DNA of 26,576 bases, taken from assembly GCA_037144355.1 (NCBI GenBank), contig JBAWWY010000020.1, forward strand, positions 1 through 26,576, read 5' to 3'. The position numbers and the translations under genes are program-made. Shown here piece by piece: positions 1 through 7,169 of the stretch. Positions within the stretch are counted from its first letter, which is position 1. Each line of letters opens with the position of its first letter. The DNA comes from JBAWWY01 sp037144355. GTDB lineage: Bacteria; Bacillota; Clostridia; Peptostreptococcales; Anaerovoracaceae. The notes beneath the pieces are model-generated. The model was not told where the DNA came from, searched no databases, and saw only the letters and a list, made by a program, of their open reading frames with translations.

Positions 1-121
1 TAACGTTCGCGAGCATTCTAATTGTTAGCGTCAATATAGTCTAATATGAACCTTTACACAATTGCGCCGTAAAGAGTGCAGAATATGAGGAACAAATGCC
101 CCAATGAAGCGGAGCGTACTT
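1..121. repeat. Direct repeat, copy 1 (continues to or past the left edge)
   Basis: Copy 1 of a repeat whose second copy starts at 206. The first 68 bases match 206-274 almost perfectly, with one inserted T and one G/A change. The next 25 or so bases are diverged. A second block (87-121, GAGGAAC...GCGTACTT) again matches 293-327 with a few substitutions. Copy 1 begins at the window edge, so its true left boundary is unknown. No ORF with a convincing start and ribosome binding site crosses it. Confidence 0.85.
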
Positions 122-205
122 AGCAGTAAAAATTTACAAATCATAGATTTGTGATTTGCTTGCATAAGTTCGCCTACTATTTGCTGCGCAAACAGGGCGA
201 GCTAC
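122..205. other. Non-coding spacer between the two repeat copies, with two hairpins
   Basis: This spacer holds a hairpin at 136-152 (ACAAATC, loop ATA, GATTTGT). It also holds a nested hairpin at 167-203: the outer arms AGTTCGCC and GGCGAGCT pair with one G-T wobble, and the inner arms are TTTGC and GCAAA at 180-192. No gene is visible. Together with both repeat copies, the whole 1-391 stretch is non-coding and structured. The expected downstream neighbours of tuf in clostridial relatives (rpmG, secE, nusG) are not present in it. Confidence 0.6.
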
Positions 206-327
206 TAACGTTCGCGAGCATTCTAATTGTTAGCGTCAATATAGTCTAATATGAACCTTTTACACAATTACGCCGATAGAATTTGACAGAACGAGGAACA
301 AAATCCCCACCGAAGTGGAGCGTACTT
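206..327. repeat. Direct repeat, copy 2
   Basis: Second copy of the repeat that opens the window, offset by 205 bases. Positions 206-274 are the highly conserved module. Positions 293-327 are the less conserved module, which here also forms the left half of a long hairpin at 282-377. The bases CTAAC (205-209) and GTTAG (229-233) form a short inverted repeat inside the conserved module. The function is unknown; REP/BIME-like or MITE-like non-coding repeats are possible. Confidence 0.85.
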
Positions 328-377
328 CTGGTACGCGAACCTCGGATGGGGATTTTAAGTGACGATGTTCTGTCAAA
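282..377 (-). terminator. Long nested hairpin after tuf, possible terminator
   Basis: Three stems nest perfectly around one centre. The outer arms are TTTGACAGAAC (282-292) and GTTCTGTCAAA (367-377). The middle arms are AAAATCCCCA (300-309) and TGGGGATTTT (347-356). The inner arms are GCGTAC (320-325) and GTACGC (331-336) with loop TTCTG. A short CCGA/TCGG pair lies between the middle and inner stems. It begins 14 bases past the tuf stop. Read on the minus strand, the GC-rich middle stem ends in GGGGATTTTGTT, which suits a Rho-independent terminator. The outer 11-bp arms are more than a terminator needs and recall a mobile-repeat end. Confidence 0.55.
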
Positions 378-391
378 TTATAGCCAGTAAT

Positions 392-1585
392 TTATGCGAT
401 TATTTTGGCTACTACGCCGGAACCAACAGTTCTTCCACCTTCTCTGATGGCGAATCTTAGGCCTTCTTCGATGGCGATTGGTGTGATCAGTTCGATTGTC
501 ATCTGGATGTTGTCTCCAGGCATACACATTTCAACGCCTTCTGGTAGTGCTATCGATCCTGTTACGTCTGTTGTTCTAAAGTAGAACTGTGGTCTATATC
601 CATTGAAGAATGGCGTATGTCTTCCGCCTTCTTCTTTCTTTAGTACGTATACTTCTGATTCATACTTCGTATGTGGTTTGATGGATCCTATCTTAGCTAG
701 TACTTGTCCTCTTTCGATGTCTTTTCTTTGTACTCCTCTAAGTAGTGCTCCGATGTTGTCTCCTGCCTGAGCCTGGTCTAACAACTTTCTGAACATTTCC
801 ACTCCGGTTACTACTACTTTTCTTGGGGCTTCTGTAAGTCCTACGATTTCAACTTCGTCGGATACTTTTACTACGCCTCTTTCTACTCTTCCTGTTGCTA
901 CTGTTCCTCTTCCTGTGATTGAGAATACATCTTCCACAGGCATTAGGAATGGTTTGTCTATCGCTCTTACTGGATTTGGTATGAATGCTTCTACTGCTGT
1001 GAACAAGTCTATGATCTTGTCTCCCCATGGTCCCATTGGATCGTTCAATGCTTCAAGAGCTGATCCTCTGATAATTGGAGTGTTGTCGCCGTCGAATTCA
1101 TAAAAATCAAGTAGTTCTCTAACTTCCATTTCAACTAGGTCAAGTAATTCGTCATCGTCAACCATGTCGCATTTGTTTAGGAATACTACGATATATGGAA
1201 CCCCTACCTGTCTTGATAAAAGTATATGTTCTCTTGTCTGTGGCATTGGTCCGTCTGTTGCCGCTACTACTAGTATTGCTCCATCCATTTGTGCTGCTCC
1301 TGTGATCATGTTCTTTACATAATCCGCATGTCCCGGGCAATCCACGTGGGCATAATGTCTTACTGGTGTTTCATATTCTACATGGGCTGTCGCTATGGTG
1401 ATTCCTCTTGCTTTTTCTTCAGGTGCCTTGTCGATCTGGTCGAAGGATACCGCAGCTCCTAGTCCGTATCTCATATGCAATGTCTTTGTTATTGCTGCTG
1501 TCAATGTGGTCTTGCCATGGTCAACATGTCCTATTGTTCCAATGTTCACGTGTGGCTTATTTCTTTCAAATTTAACTTTTGCCAT
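392..1585 (-). CDS. tuf: Translation elongation factor Tu
   Basis: EF-Tu is the GTPase that delivers aminoacyl-tRNA to the ribosomal A site. The 397-aa length is normal. The G-domain motifs are intact: GHVDHGKT at 19-26, RGITI at 60-64, DCPGH at 82-86 and NKCD at 137-140. They are followed by the two beta-barrel domains, and the protein ends GSGVVAKIIA. The ATG start has AAGGAG seven bases upstream. The gene lies downstream of tRNA-Thr and sigH, an arrangement I recall for one of the tuf copies in clostridia such as C. difficile, so a second copy in the str operon is likely (inference). A sigma-A promoter ahead of the tRNA probably drives both. Confidence 0.98.
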   Translation of the reverse strand: MAKVKFERNKPHVNIGTIGHVDHGKTTLTAAITKTLHMRYGLGAAVSFDQIDKAPEEKARGITIATAHVEYETPVRHYAHVDCPGHADYVKNMITGAAQMDGAILVVAATDGPMPQTREHILLSRQVGVPYIVVFLNKCDMVDDDELLDLVEMEVRELLDFYEFDGDNTPIIRGSALEALNDPMGPWGDKIIDLFTAVEAFIPNPVRAIDKPFLMPVEDVFSITGRGTVATGRVERGVVKVSDEVEIVGLTEAPRKVVVTGVEMFRKLLDQAQAGDNIGALLRGVQRKDIERGQVLAKIGSIKPHTKYESEVYVLKKEEGGRHTPFFNGYRPQFYFRTTDVTGSIALPEGVEMCMPGDNIQMTIELITPIAIEEGLRFAIREGGRTVGSGVVAKIIA

Positions 1586-1662
1586 TTCTGTTCTCCTTTT
1601 CTTTAATATCCCCTGCTATGATATTCGGTTAATAATATCGTTGGGGCTAAGATAAATAAAAT

Positions 1663-1738
1663 TGGAGCTGATGAGCAGGGTCGAACTGCCTACCTCTTCC
1701 TTACCAAGGAAGTGCTCTACCTACTGAGCTACATCAGC
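1663..1738 (-). tRNA. tRNA-Thr (anticodon GGT), CCA encoded
   Basis: Read on the minus strand, the cloverleaf is complete. The acceptor stem pairs GCTGATG with CATCAGC. The D arm is GCTC...GAGC. The anticodon stem CTTCC/GGAAG encloses loop TTGGTAA, giving anticodon GGT. The T arm GGCAG TTCGACC CTGCT contains the usual TTCGA. The discriminator base is T and CCA is encoded. It lies between sigH and tuf, 77 bases ahead of the tuf start, and is probably processed from a tRNA-tuf transcript. Confidence 0.97.
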
Positions 1739-1753
1739 ATTACACCGTTTCAT

Positions 1754-1783
1754 ATTCTACTATGATTTTCATTAAAGTGTCAA
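1754..1783 (-). promoter_or_regulatory. Sigma-A promoter for tRNA-Thr and tuf
   Basis: On the minus strand TTGACA (1778-1783) and TAGAAT (1754-1759) are separated by 18 bases. The site falls in the short gap between the sigH stop and the tRNA-Thr 5' end, about 15 bases from the mature tRNA. Its strength fits the needs of a tRNA and EF-Tu, and it would make their expression independent of sigH. Confidence 0.75.
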
Positions 1784-1788
1784 TATTT

Positions 1789-2424
1789 TTACTGTTTTCT
1801 AAGGTATTTATCCAGCTTTTTTTTAATCCTCTGAATTGCATTGTCTATTGACTTGGGAGATTTGCCCAGAAGGGCTGCAATCTCAACATAGTTTTTGCCA
1901 TTAATATATCCCGAAAGCACCTTCTGCTCTAGTTTGCTAAAAATCTCCGAGCCATTTGTTTCAATATGATTGATCTCCTCTTTTAAGAGTAGCATGGACT
2001 CTGGATCGGTATCTTTACTGGAGAATAGAGTGTTTTCAAGATTGTTGACGGGTTCCTCGTCGGAAATAGGCTTGCTTAGGGAAATGTAAGTATTGAGGGG
2101 CCCATGTTTAAGACGCCTAGCTTGCTTTATGGCTGAAATAATCTGCCTTGTAATGCAAAGCTCGGCAAAAGTGGAAAATGATGCACCTTTGTCATCCTCA
2201 TAGTCACGAATAGCCTTGAATATTCCTATCATGCCTTCTTGAATTATGTCATCTCTATCCGCCCCTGCAATATAATATTGATGGGATCTGTTCTTCACAA
2301 ATTCCTTGTATTTTCTAATTAGATATTCCTCTGCTTCCTTGTCTCCATTCTTTGCCAAGGAAACAATCTTGTCATCGGATAAAGAGGTGTTTGGATCTTC
2401 GTAATCAAGAATACTTTTGCTCAA
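1789..2424 (-). CDS. sigH: RNA polymerase sigma-H factor (SigH/Spo0H)
   Basis: Sigma-70-family factor of the SigH type, which directs stationary-phase and early sporulation genes in Bacilli and Clostridia. Region 2 lies at about 57-105 (DDIIQEGMIGIFKAIRDYEDDKGASFSTF as separate landmarks DIIQEGM, AIRDYED and CITRQII). Region 4, with its helix-turn-helix, lies at about 165-208 (YVEIAALLGKSPKSIDNAI). The length of 211 aa is usual. The start codon is TTG (2422-2424) with AGGAG nine bases upstream; no better in-frame start is nearby. It follows rlmB by 38 bases, the conserved order. Whether this organism sporulates cannot be told from the window, because non-sporulating relatives also keep the gene. 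Confidence 0.93.
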   Translation of the reverse strand: MSKSILDYEDPNTSLSDDKIVSLAKNGDKEAEEYLIRKYKEFVKNRSHQYYIAGADRDDIIQEGMIGIFKAIRDYEDDKGASFSTFAELCITRQIISAIKQARRLKHGPLNTYISLSKPISDEEPVNNLENTLFSSKDTDPESMLLLKEEINHIETNGSEIFSKLEQKVLSGYINGKNYVEIAALLGKSPKSIDNAIQRIKKKLDKYLRKQ

Positions 2425-2462
2425 AGTATAACACTCCTATTTTTATATATTTCTATACTATG

Positions 2463-3290
2463 TTATATATTTCTTTGACGAAATACTTCATACATTACTA
2501 TAGCTGCGGCATTTGAAGCATTTAAGGAATTTATTTCACCGCGCATTGGAATTGAAACTGAAAGGTCACATTTTTCCTTAACCAATCGTCCAAGCCCATC
2601 TCCTTCTCCGCCAACAACAATGGCCATCTTGCCTTTCATATTGGTTTTGAAAAGATTCTCCCCTCCAGTATCCAGTGCATGGACCCAGGCTCCTTCTTCT
2701 TTGATTTTTTCAATTGCCTGCACAAGATTCGGTACACGTGCTATGGGAACATATTCAACAGCGCCAGCAGATGCTTTTACTACAGTATCCGTTATGCTAA
2801 CCGACCTTCTCTTCGGAATAACTATCCCATGAGCTCCACATGCGTTTGCTGTTCTAATTATGGCCCCGAAATTATGAGGGTCGACTATTTCGTCTAAAAC
2901 AATTATAAAAAGATCTTCTTTCTTATTCTTCGCGACTTTGAAAATATCATCAAGTTCGCAATATTTGTATGGCGATATATACGCTAAAACCCCTTGATGC
3001 TGGCAGTCAGGGCATAATCTATCAATGGCAATCTTATCCACATAATGGATTGGGATCTTCCTTTCCATTGCGTCTCCGATAATTTTCTTAATCGAACCTT
3101 CCGCATCCTTTGAGATTACCAGCTTATTTATTTCGTGTCCGCTCTTTAAAGCTTCCATTACTGGGTTCCTGCCTGCAATCAAATTTGCATTATCAATTGG
3201 TTCTTCCGTATCATTGATATTTTTTCTATCATCATATGTAGTATTTTCTTTTGCTTTCGAAAATGCTTTTGTTTTGTCTTGGTAACTCAT
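2463..3290 (-). CDS. rlmB: 23S rRNA (guanosine-2'-O-)-methyltransferase RlmB
   Basis: SPOUT-family RNA 2'-O-ribose methyltransferase. The E. coli enzyme modifies G2251 in the peptidyl-transferase loop of 23S rRNA. A charged, probably disordered N-terminus of about 35 residues precedes the substrate-binding domain (from LIAGRNPVMEALKSG). The three SpoU motifs of the trefoil-knot catalytic domain are all present: LDEIVDPHNFGAIIRTA, VVGGEGDGL and IPMRGEINSLNASNAAA. The 275-aa length is slightly above average because of the N-terminal tail. The ATG has AGGAG five bases upstream. It sits between dfrA and sigH, the conserved clostridial position. Confidence 0.93.
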   Translation of the reverse strand: MSYQDKTKAFSKAKENTTYDDRKNINDTEEPIDNANLIAGRNPVMEALKSGHEINKLVISKDAEGSIKKIIGDAMERKIPIHYVDKIAIDRLCPDCQHQGVLAYISPYKYCELDDIFKVAKNKKEDLFIIVLDEIVDPHNFGAIIRTANACGAHGIVIPKRRSVSITDTVVKASAGAVEYVPIARVPNLVQAIEKIKEEGAWVHALDTGGENLFKTNMKGKMAIVVGGEGDGLGRLVKEKCDLSVSIPMRGEINSLNASNAAAIVMYEVFRQRNI

Positions 3291-3316
3291 TTTTACTCCT
3301 TATTTGGTGTTTGAAT

Positions 3317-3808
3317 TTATACTCTTTTCCTTGCATATCTGGTGAATTTATAGAAAACGCCTTCTTCTTCCTGTAGTTTCCCATCCCAGATGATTTCCCA
3401 CGCATCCATCTTGTCAAGATTGGGAAAATGCTTGTCCGCTTGAAAATTACCATCAACTTTTGTGACAAATATCTCATCACAGTATGGAATGAATTGCCTA
3501 TAGATTTCCTCGCCTCCAATAATAAAAACATCGTCGTCTTTATATTTGGATAGCTCCTCCAACGTCTCATCCAGTGAATGGCAGATTTCGCAATTTGCCA
3601 CAAATGACTGATTTCTGGTTATTACAAAGTTTATCCTACCCTTGAGCGGCTTGCCTCCAGGCAAACTTTCCAATGTCTCTCTACCCATGACAACAACTTT
3701 TCCTAAAGTTATCTTCTTGAAAAATTTCAGGTCCCTAGGTAAATGGACCAGCAATTCGCCATCACATCCAATTGCCCAATTGCTATCAACAACAACTATC
3801 GCTTTCAT
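3317..3808 (-). CDS. dfrA: Dihydrofolate reductase
   Basis: Reduces dihydrofolate to tetrahydrofolate with NADPH and recycles the product of the adjacent ThyA. The 163-aa length is typical. The substrate-binding acid of the LPRDLKFF motif is present (Asp26, equivalent to E. coli Asp27), as are the NADPH-binding stretches VVVMGRETLESLPGGKPL and VFIIGGEEIYRQFI. The Pro-Trp pair that precedes this motif in most bacterial enzymes (E. coli 21-22) is Leu20-Val21 here; related variants occur in clostridia as far as I recall. The ATG has AGGAG seven bases upstream, and the thyA TAG stop lies inside that ribosome binding site (TAGGAG), so translation is probably coupled to thyA. Confidence 0.93.
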   Translation of the reverse strand: MKAIVVVDSNWAIGCDGELLVHLPRDLKFFKKITLGKVVVMGRETLESLPGGKPLKGRINFVITRNQSFVANCEICHSLDETLEELSKYKDDDVFIIGGEEIYRQFIPYCDEIFVTKVDGNFQADKHFPNLDKMDAWEIIWDGKLQEEEGVFYKFTRYARKRV

Positions 3809-3818
3809 AATTATTCTC

Positions 3819-4649
3819 CTATATAGCTACTGGTATTTTTTTAATCTGTAGGCCCGTCTGATAGTTTTCAATAATAAAATCATCAACTTTAAACTCATAA
3901 AAATTCTTGATATCAGGATTTATTATAAGTTTTGGAGCATCAAATGTTTCTCTTTCAATCAACTCTTTTACTATATCCACATGCCTGTCATATATATGGG
4001 CATCTGAAATTACATGAACCAGTTCACCAACTCTAAGGTTGCTTGCCCTCGCGAACATATGAATCAGAATGGCATATTGGACCACGTTCCAATTATTCGC
4101 AACAAGGATGTCCTGGGATCTTTGATTCAAGACTCCATTCAACCTGTCGCCGGTTACATTGAAGGTCATGCTGTATGCGCAGGGATAAAGATTCATCTCA
4201 CATAAATCCTGATGGACATATATATTTGTCATTATCCTTCTGCTATACGGGTTTTTATTCAAGTCATAAATGACCCTGTCAACTTGGTCAAACTCGCCTT
4301 CTGCATACTTGTGCTTTACACCAAGCTGATAACCGTAGGCTTTACCTATAGAGCCATCGTCATTTGACCAGGCGTCCCATATCCTGCTGTTCAAGTCCTT
4401 GATATTTGAGGATTTTTTTTGCCAAATCCAAAGAATTTCATCTATGGCGGCTTTTATATTGGTGGGTCTCAAAGTCAGCGCTGGAAATTCGGAAGCAAGA
4501 TCATATCTATTGACCACTGCAAATTTCTTTATGGTATGTGCTTTTGTTCCATCTTCCCATTTCGCCCTAACATCCTGTCCTTCTGAGGAAAATCCATTAT
4601 CCAAAATATCCTTGCACATGGAAATGAAAATTTTGTCTGCCTTGCTCAT
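3819..4649 (-). CDS. thyA: Thymidylate synthase (ThyA type)
   Basis: Converts dUMP and methylene-tetrahydrofolate to dTMP and dihydrofolate. Through the core it aligns to the E. coli enzyme with a constant offset of 11: the nucleophile Cys157 (PCAYS), Arg137-Arg138 for the partner-subunit phosphate site, Tyr105, the QRSxD phosphate loop (Arg177, Ser178, Asp180), Asn188, and His218/Tyr220 for the uracil and sugar. The C-terminus is PVAI, as in E. coli. The residue after the catalytic Cys is Ala158 instead of the usual His. The ATG has AGGAGG seven bases upstream. It lies directly ahead of dfrA, forming a two-gene dTMP cycle at a spot often occupied by thyX in related genomes. Confidence 0.95.
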   Translation of the reverse strand: MSKADKIFISMCKDILDNGFSSEGQDVRAKWEDGTKAHTIKKFAVVNRYDLASEFPALTLRPTNIKAAIDEILWIWQKKSSNIKDLNSRIWDAWSNDDGSIGKAYGYQLGVKHKYAEGEFDQVDRVIYDLNKNPYSRRIMTNIYVHQDLCEMNLYPCAYSMTFNVTGDRLNGVLNQRSQDILVANNWNVVQYAILIHMFARASNLRVGELVHVISDAHIYDRHVDIVKELIERETFDAPKLIINPDIKNFYEFKVDDFIIENYQTGLQIKKIPVAI

Positions 4650-4696
4650 AATGAAACCTCCTGTGGTTTTTCCATAAATCTCTATCTATTTCAAGA

Positions 4697-5101
4697 TTAT
4701 TTATTTGTTGAATTCTCTTCTTGTATCAGTTTGATTGCCTTGTTCAATAACTCATCCAGCCTTATCTGGTCTCCTGATAAATATAATCCCCCAATCAACG
4801 CTTCAAATGCTGTAGCAAGCTTGTATTCAATAGGATCCACATTCTTTGGCTTTGATGTTATCTTTTTATTTCTTGCTCTTTTCACAAGATTCTGCTCTTC
4901 CAAAGTAAGATCATCAAACATCTTTCCAATTGCTTTAGCTTGAGCATCGGCCCTTACAAACTTCACCGCTTCCTTGTGAAGCTTTTCGCTCTTGGTTTGA
5001 CCGGATGAAATCACATGCCCGCGGACAAATGATTCATAAATCGCATCTCCCATAAATGCCAGTATGGTTGTATTCGTCATGAAAGCATTCTTTATTTCCA
5101 T
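4697..5101 (-). CDS. mrnC: Mini-ribonuclease III
   Basis: A small RNase III-like nuclease lacking the double-stranded RNA-binding domain; in B. subtilis it matures 23S rRNA ends. The 134-aa length is standard. The catalytic acids fall in FMGDAIYE (Asp19) and in ATAFEALIGGLYL (Glu100). The helix LVKRARNKK between them is the basic segment typical of the family. The ATG lies two bases past the cysS stop, with only a weak AAGG-type ribosome binding site inside the cysS 3' end, so translation is probably coupled to cysS. The cysS-mrnC pair is conserved in Firmicutes. Confidence 0.93.
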   Translation of the reverse strand: MEIKNAFMTNTTILAFMGDAIYESFVRGHVISSGQTKSEKLHKEAVKFVRADAQAKAIGKMFDDLTLEEQNLVKRARNKKITSKPKNVDPIEYKLATAFEALIGGLYLSGDQIRLDELLNKAIKLIQEENSTNK

Positions 5102-5103
5102 AT

Positions 5104-6504
5104 TCAGCTCAACCTTACAATTCGGATTCCCCCCTGGGTATCCTCGAGAGTTATTCCCTTGTTCTTCAATATGTCCCTAATTTCATCGGCCCTTGCAAAA
5201 TTCCTGTCTTTTCTTGCTTGCTGTCTTTCTTCAATTAGACCTTCAATTTCAGGGTCAATTTCTTCCTGATCCTTATCTTTAAGTAGCCCAAGAATGGAAG
5301 TCAATTCGTTTAGTAAGGCAAGTTCTCCTTTAACAAATTCCCTGGATGATTTTTCATCCGTCTTTGAATTTATATCTTTTATCAGTTCAAAAATTGAACT
5401 GATGGCATCGGCAGTGTTCAAATCATCATCCATTGCTTCAATAAACTTCTCACGGAATTGGCCTAACGCGGCAAGAGTTCCCTTTTCTTCTTCAGTAATT
5501 TTATTCTCATTGTTTTCCAAAAAGAACAATAGGTTATTCTTGGAATTAATCATCCTAGCCATACCGTGCTTCGATTGTTCCATCAAGTCCCTGCTGAAAT
5601 TGATTGGGCTCCTGTAATGGCCTGACAATAGAAAGAATCTAATTGCCTCCCCATCGTAGTCGTTTAAAATATCTCTTACTGTAAAAAAGTTTCCTTTTGA
5701 CTTTGACATTTTTTCATTATCTATAGTGATATAACCATTATGCATCCAGTAATTGGCAAATTGCTTTCCAGTTTTGGCTTCGGATTGCGCTATCTCGTTT
5801 TCATGATGTGGAAAAGTCAAATCCTGACCTCCCGCATGTATGTCGATTGTTTCGCCAAGATATTTGGTTGCCATTACTGAGCACTCAATGTGCCATCCCG
5901 GTCTACCTTTCCCAAATGGAGCATCCCAGGCAATCTCATCTTCATTCTTTTGAGCTTTCCATAGGGCAAAATCAAGAGGATCATTCTTCTTGTCATCTAC
6001 CTCAACTCTGGAACCGCTTTCCAGCTCATCTATATTCTGTTTTGAAAGTTTTCCATAACCTTTGAAGCTTTTTGTGCTGAAGTAGACATCTCCGCCGGCT
6101 TCATACGCATAACCTTTTTTAATCAATTCAGAAACAAATTCAATTATTTCGTTCATATTTTCCGTTACTTTTGGGTGGACTGAAGCCTTTTTCACATTCA
6201 AGCTTTCTGCATCTTTAAAATATTCCGCTATATATTTTTCAGTAAGAACATTTGGGGCCATATTTTCTTCTTTGGCCTTATTGATTATCTTGTCATCAAC
6301 ATCGGTAAAATTTTGAACAAATTTAACTTTGCTTCCCCTATATTCCAGATATTTTCTCAAAGTATCGAAGACTACAAATGGTCTCGCATTGCCAATATGA
6401 AAATAATTGTAAACAGTTGGCCCGCATACATATATGGTTATTTCCTCTTTGTTGATGGGAATAAATTCTTCTTTTTTCCTTGATAACGTATTATAAATCT
6501 TCAT
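5104..6504 (-). CDS. cysS: Cysteinyl-tRNA synthetase
   Basis: Class I synthetase that charges tRNA-Cys. With the start used here (466 aa), the zinc ligand Cys27 (YVCGPTVYN), the HIGN signature at 36-39, Cys208 (WHIEC), the HHE motif at 233-235 and KMSKS at 265-269 are all present. The C-terminal helical anticodon-binding part follows. A TTG four codons upstream would lie inside the GGAGG ribosome binding site; the ATG at 6504, five bases after GGAGG, is the likely start. The first 14 bases overlap the 3' end of cysE, which also contains the ribosome binding site, linking cysteine synthesis to its use. Confidence 0.96.
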   Translation of the reverse strand: MKIYNTLSRKKEEFIPINKEEITIYVCGPTVYNYFHIGNARPFVVFDTLRKYLEYRGSKVKFVQNFTDVDDKIINKAKEENMAPNVLTEKYIAEYFKDAESLNVKKASVHPKVTENMNEIIEFVSELIKKGYAYEAGGDVYFSTKSFKGYGKLSKQNIDELESGSRVEVDDKKNDPLDFALWKAQKNEDEIAWDAPFGKGRPGWHIECSVMATKYLGETIDIHAGGQDLTFPHHENEIAQSEAKTGKQFANYWMHNGYITIDNEKMSKSKGNFFTVRDILNDYDGEAIRFFLLSGHYRSPINFSRDLMEQSKHGMARMINSKNNLLFFLENNENKITEEEKGTLAALGQFREKFIEAMDDDLNTADAISSIFELIKDINSKTDEKSSREFVKGELALLNELTSILGLLKDKDQEEIDPEIEGLIEERQQARKDRNFARADEIRDILKNKGITLEDTQGGIRIVRLS

Positions 6505-7144
6505 CGTTTCCTCCAATATCCCTGAATTTAGCCTCTAACATGACAATCCTTCTTCTCAAGCATTCTAGCTCAACAGCAATAGGATCCGGCATATCGACCT
6601 GGTTCATTTCTTCTGATTTATATTTGCCTCTTCTAACTATTTTCCCTGGTACCCCCACGACAGTGCAGTTTGCGGGCACTTCTTCCAAAACCACAGAGCC
6701 AGCCCCGATCTTCGAATTGTCTCCAACCTTGAATGGGCCAAGGACTTTTGCGCCACTACTTATTACCACATTATTTCCTATAGTTGGATGTCTTTTGCCT
6801 ACATCCTTGCCTGTCCCACCAAGTGTTACAGCCTGATAAATGGTCACATCATCTCCGATTTCCGAAGTCTCTCCAATTACAACAGCCATTCCATGGTCGA
6901 TGAAACATCTTTTGCCGATTTCAGCGCCTGGATGGATTTCAATACCGGTGAAAAATCTTGTTATTTGGGAAATCACACGTGCCAATAATTTTAGATTCCT
7001 CTTGTAAAGCCAATGCGCGAATCTATGCCATATTATTGCCCAGATTCCTGGATAGCATAAAAGCACCTCGAATGGATTTCTCGCAGCAGGGTCCTTTTCC
7101 AGTACAGCATCGATATCTTCCTTGGTATCCTTAATAAATCCCAT
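6491..7144 (-). CDS. cysE: Serine O-acetyltransferase
   Basis: Acetylates serine with acetyl-CoA, the first committed step of cysteine synthesis. An N-terminal helical part (1-65) precedes a left-handed beta-helix of hexapeptide repeats (about 68-170). The catalytic His84 sits in FIDHGMAVVIGET. The acidic partner is Glu69 (GIEIHP), where the E. coli enzyme has Asp, as is usual in Gram-positive forms. The acetyl-CoA-binding stretch GAGSVVLEEVP and the tail after VPGKIVRRG are present; the tail is short, as in other Gram-positive homologues. The 217-aa length fits the family. The ATG has a GAGGGA ribosome binding site. The gene overlaps cysS by 14 bases. Confidence 0.95.
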   Translation of the reverse strand: MGFIKDTKEDIDAVLEKDPAARNPFEVLLCYPGIWAIIWHRFAHWLYKRNLKLLARVISQITRFFTGIEIHPGAEIGKRCFIDHGMAVVIGETSEIGDDVTIYQAVTLGGTGKDVGKRHPTIGNNVVISSGAKVLGPFKVGDNSKIGAGSVVLEEVPANCTVVGVPGKIVRRGKYKSEEMNQVDMPDPIAVELECLRRRIVMLEAKFRDIGGNDEDL

Positions 7145-7169
7145 ATTCTTCCCTCATATTCAAAGCAAT

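Noticed and set aside
201..240. Integron attC-like site (CTAAC...GTTAG)
   Set aside because: The R-box consensus is not met, no gene cassettes lie between the repeat copies and no integrase is visible.
1..327. CRISPR array
   Set aside because: Only two copies of a long repeat (over 100 bases) at a 205-base offset, with diverged internal modules; there is no short regular repeat/spacer pattern and no cas gene.
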